From the NCBI RefSeq assembly GCF_001653335.1, contig NZ_CP015079.1, positions 4,278,001-4,342,000 on the forward strand: a stretch of 64,000 bases of DNA, read 5' to 3'. This stretch comes from Nocardioides dokdonensis FR1436. Its GTDB lineage: Bacteria; Actinomycetota; Actinomycetes; Propionibacteriales; Nocardioidaceae. This document shows positions 62,299-64,000 of the stretch, one piece after another. How positions within the stretch are numbered: the first letter of the stretch is position 1; every line of letters starts with the position of its first letter. The notes under the pieces are model-generated. The model worked only from the letters and a program-made list of their open reading frames with translations. It ran no database searches and had not been told where the DNA came from. A program made the position numbers and the translations under genes.

Positions 62299-62366
62299 AC
62301 TGCCCAGTGGCGGTCATGAGACCTGCCCGCTGACGGTCACGAGAACTGCCCGGTGGTGGCCATGGG
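62299..62366. repeat. Tandem terminal repeats of the IS21 element
   Basis: Three diverged copies of a 23-base unit in direct order start near 62299, 62321 and 62344, each with a CTGCCC core followed by GGTCA or GGCCA and a G-rich end; a fourth partial copy starts near 62367. IS21 elements carry such repeats as transposase sites. Confidence 0.55.
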
Positions 62367-62404
62367 ATCTGCCCACGGGGCTGCGGCCACTACCGGCCGC
62401 TCGG

Positions 62405-63171
62405 TTAGCTCAACGGGCTCACCCCCTGGCCGGCCAGTGCCTGGGTGAGTCGTACTGACTCACCTGAGGTTTGGCAGATGTGGGCGTGGTGCAGCAGCCG
62501 GTCGACGGTGGCGGTGGCCAGCGTCTTGGGCATCAATTCGTCGAAGCCGGCCGGGTGCAGGTTCGATGAGATCGCGACCGAGCGCTTCTCATAGGCGGCG
62601 TCGACGAGCCGGTAGAGCCCCTCGGCGGCGTCGGCTGCGACGGGCAACAGGCCGATGTCATCGACGATGACCAGGTCGGCGCGCAGGACGCGGGCGATGG
62701 CCTTGGTGACGGTGTCGTCCGCGCGGTGGCGGCGCAGCAGCACGCCGAGGTGCTCCAGGGTGAACCAGCGACCTTCAATCCGGCCTCGACGGCCTGCTGG
62801 CCGAGCGCCTCAAGCAGGAACGTCTTGCCGGTCCCCGATGGCCCGCACACGACGAGGTTCTCGCGCCGGTGCACCCATTCCAGGGTCCGCAGCGCCTGCT
62901 GGGTCGGTGCCGGGATCGAGGAGATCTCGGGCTGCCATGCATCGAAGGTCTTCCCAGTCGGGAACCCCGCCGCGGCTCGTCTGGTGGCCAGTGCGGACCG
63001 CTCCCGGCCGGCGACCTCCTCGGCAAACAGCGCCTTGAGCACCTCGGCGGGCTCCCAGCGCTGGGCCTTCGCGGTCGCCACGACCTCGGGGGCGTGGCGA
63101 CGGATGTGCGGCAACCGCAGCTTCCGCAGCAGGTCCTCCAGGTCGGCGGGCAGCGGCGGCGCAGTGCTCAT
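62405..63171 (-). pseudogene. istB: istB, IS21 helper ATPase with a frameshift
   Basis: The N-terminal part (MSTAPPLPADLEDLLRKLRL, Walker A GPSGTGKTFLLEALG) is open to about 62768. There the frame must change to continue with FTLEHLGVLLRRH, Walker B LVIVDDIGLLP and the C-terminal SSNLHPAGFDEL. One missing base in the Ala-Trp-Phe region (GCTGGTTC where GCTTGGTTC is expected) explains it. The start lies five bases after the istA stop. The helper is probably dead unless the indel is a sequencing error. Confidence 0.75.
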
Positions 63172-63176
63172 GGTCG

Positions 63177-64000
63177 TCACGCGATCACCTGCTCGTCGGT
63201 GCCCGATGCCTTCACCGGCGCTCCGAGTCGTGCCCACGCGCTCGTGCCCTGGGTCAGCGAGGAGTCCTCACTGGCACGGTGCTCGCCCGAAGCTGGGCGA
63301 CGGGCGTGGTGGTCCAGGATCGAGGACAGGTCGGCCTCGGCGAACCGGCCGTGCACCGCGGCGTGGCCCAGTGCCCAGTCGACCTCGACGGGGTCGAACA
63401 GCTTTGCCAAGGCGAGCGCTTCGGTGATCTTCACCCGCATGCGCGGGGTGCCCGCAGCGGCGGCCTCGACCAGCCACAGCCTCGCGCCTTCGCCCAGGTC
63501 GAGGAACTCGGCTTCCGCGGCGTTCTTCGCCCGGGGACGGCGATCCAGCGGCCCTTCGGGCTGGGACGGGAAGTGCTCGTCCTCGATCTTCGGCGTGCCA
63601 GGCGTGGCCCGCCGGTGGCGGGCGACCTCGACCGGACCGTCCTCGCCGACGTGGACGATGACGACCTGCTCGTCGGCACCGCGGCCGTGAACCCGGACCC
63701 ATACGGTTGCGCCGAGCAGGGAGTGCGGCACCGAGTACTGGCCGGACTCGAAGGTCACCATCGGCGTGTTCGGCGGCACCTGCCGTGTGGTGCCGAACGC
63801 GACCGTGTGCGGCGTCGCCGGGACCGGGTGCAGCCGGGCACGCTCTTCGGCGAGCATCTCGGCCGGTGGCCGCTTCGTCACCCGGTGGGGTCGGGTGTTG
63901 ACCTTGTCGCAGAAGTCCACGCAGGCCGCCTCGAGCTCAGCGAAGCTGGCGTACTGGCCACGCAGGTTGGTGTCCTTCGGGACGAGGTCGGCCTTGCTGA
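63177..64000 (-). CDS. istA: istA, IS21 transposase, C-terminal part
   Basis: The frame is open from the right edge of the window, so only the last 273 or so residues are present: the end of the integrase region (ELEAACVDFCDKVNTRPHR), the beta-barrel DNA-binding part (ESGQYSVPHSLLGATVWVR) and a C-terminal helical tail. The catalytic DDE residues lie outside the window, so its integrity cannot be judged. Confidence 0.87.
   Translation of the reverse strand, partial: SKADLVPKDTNLRGQYASFAELEAACVDFCDKVNTRPHRVTKRPPAEMLAEERARLHPVPATPHTVAFGTTRQVPPNTPMVTFESGQYSVPHSLLGATVWVRVHGRGADEQVVIVHVGEDGPVEVARHRRATPGTPKIEDEHFPSQPEGPLDRRPRAKNAAEAEFLDLGEGARLWLVEAAAAGTPRMRVKITEALALAKLFDPVEVDWALGHAAVHGRFAEADLSSILDHHARRPASGEHRASEDSSLTQGTSAWARLGAPVKASGTDEQVIA

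Larger units (their letters stand above)
62281..64000 (-). mobile_element. IS21-family insertion sequence, partial (one end in window)
   Basis: The two-gene istA-istB order on the minus strand is typical of IS21. The likely end is the TGTCAAGG at 62281, followed by tandem repeats. A protein-like frame upstream (about 62176-62280, with GGAGG before ATG) stops having sense at 62281, so the element may have interrupted a gene. From 62033 to 62280 no clear gene is seen. The other end lies beyond the window. Confidence 0.75.

Noticed and set aside
19462-64000. Prophage or conjugation genes, CRISPR arrays, rRNA
   Set aside because: No phage structural proteins, relaxase, type IV secretion genes, regularly spaced repeats or rRNA sequence were seen in the window, although the element's right part is outside it.

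Overview
This is a high-GC actinobacterial sequence, most like the Nocardioidaceae (Nocardioides or a relative). The evidence is a fused mannitol PTS transporter, a DUF222/HNH protein with an actinobacterial LexA box, a SigE-type sigma factor with its membrane partner, GTG/TTG starts and very high GC. The genus is an inference from gene content only.

Bases 1-19,427 look like ordinary chromosome. They hold the end of PTS enzyme I, a zinc polyol-type dehydrogenase and mannitol EIICBA. Next comes an extracytoplasmic flavin electron-transfer operon (ferric-reductase-like flavoprotein, FMN-binding protein, ApbE) facing a two-component system, then a COG4705 membrane protein, a lipoprotein phosphatase, PhnA, a teichoic-acid-type transferase, a DUF222/HNH protein, an initiator tRNA, a sigma/anti-sigma-like pair, DUF421 and a TetR/oxidoreductase pair. 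An OmpR-type direct repeat lies upstream of both the flavin operon and a small secreted-protein gene.

At 19,428-19,461 the sequence repeats the 3' end of an initiator tRNA and then breaks off, still next to a hairpin. This looks like the left attachment site of a large integrated element that fills the rest of the window and continues past its right edge. The element carries cytochrome bd oxidase (CydAB) and two sets of System II cytochrome c maturation genes (ResB, CcsA, CcdA, TlpA); the first ccsA is a pseudogene. It also carries a DsbA-VKOR-CcdA thiol operon, copper genes (CopC, CopD-CtaG), a CDF metal exporter, two Lnt enzymes and one LspA, several lipoproteins, two cell-wall hydrolase-like proteins, a CmtR-type sensor with a P1B-ATPase, a CadD-type cadmium transporter, MMPL and MFS exporters, and an IS21-family element at the right edge.

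The most notable feature is regulatory. Ten 17-bp dyads of one type, TACTA-N7-TAGTA, lie upstream of nearly all the respiratory, redox and envelope genes of the element and, as far as I could see, nowhere in the flanking chromosome. One sits at the promoter of an element-borne BlaI/CopY repressor and its M56 (BlaR-like) protease, which lacks a penicillin-binding sensor domain. This suggests one portable stress circuit that switches on bd respiration, cytochrome and thiol maturation, copper handling and lipoprotein processing together. The cadmium module appears to be controlled separately by its own CmtR-like sensor.
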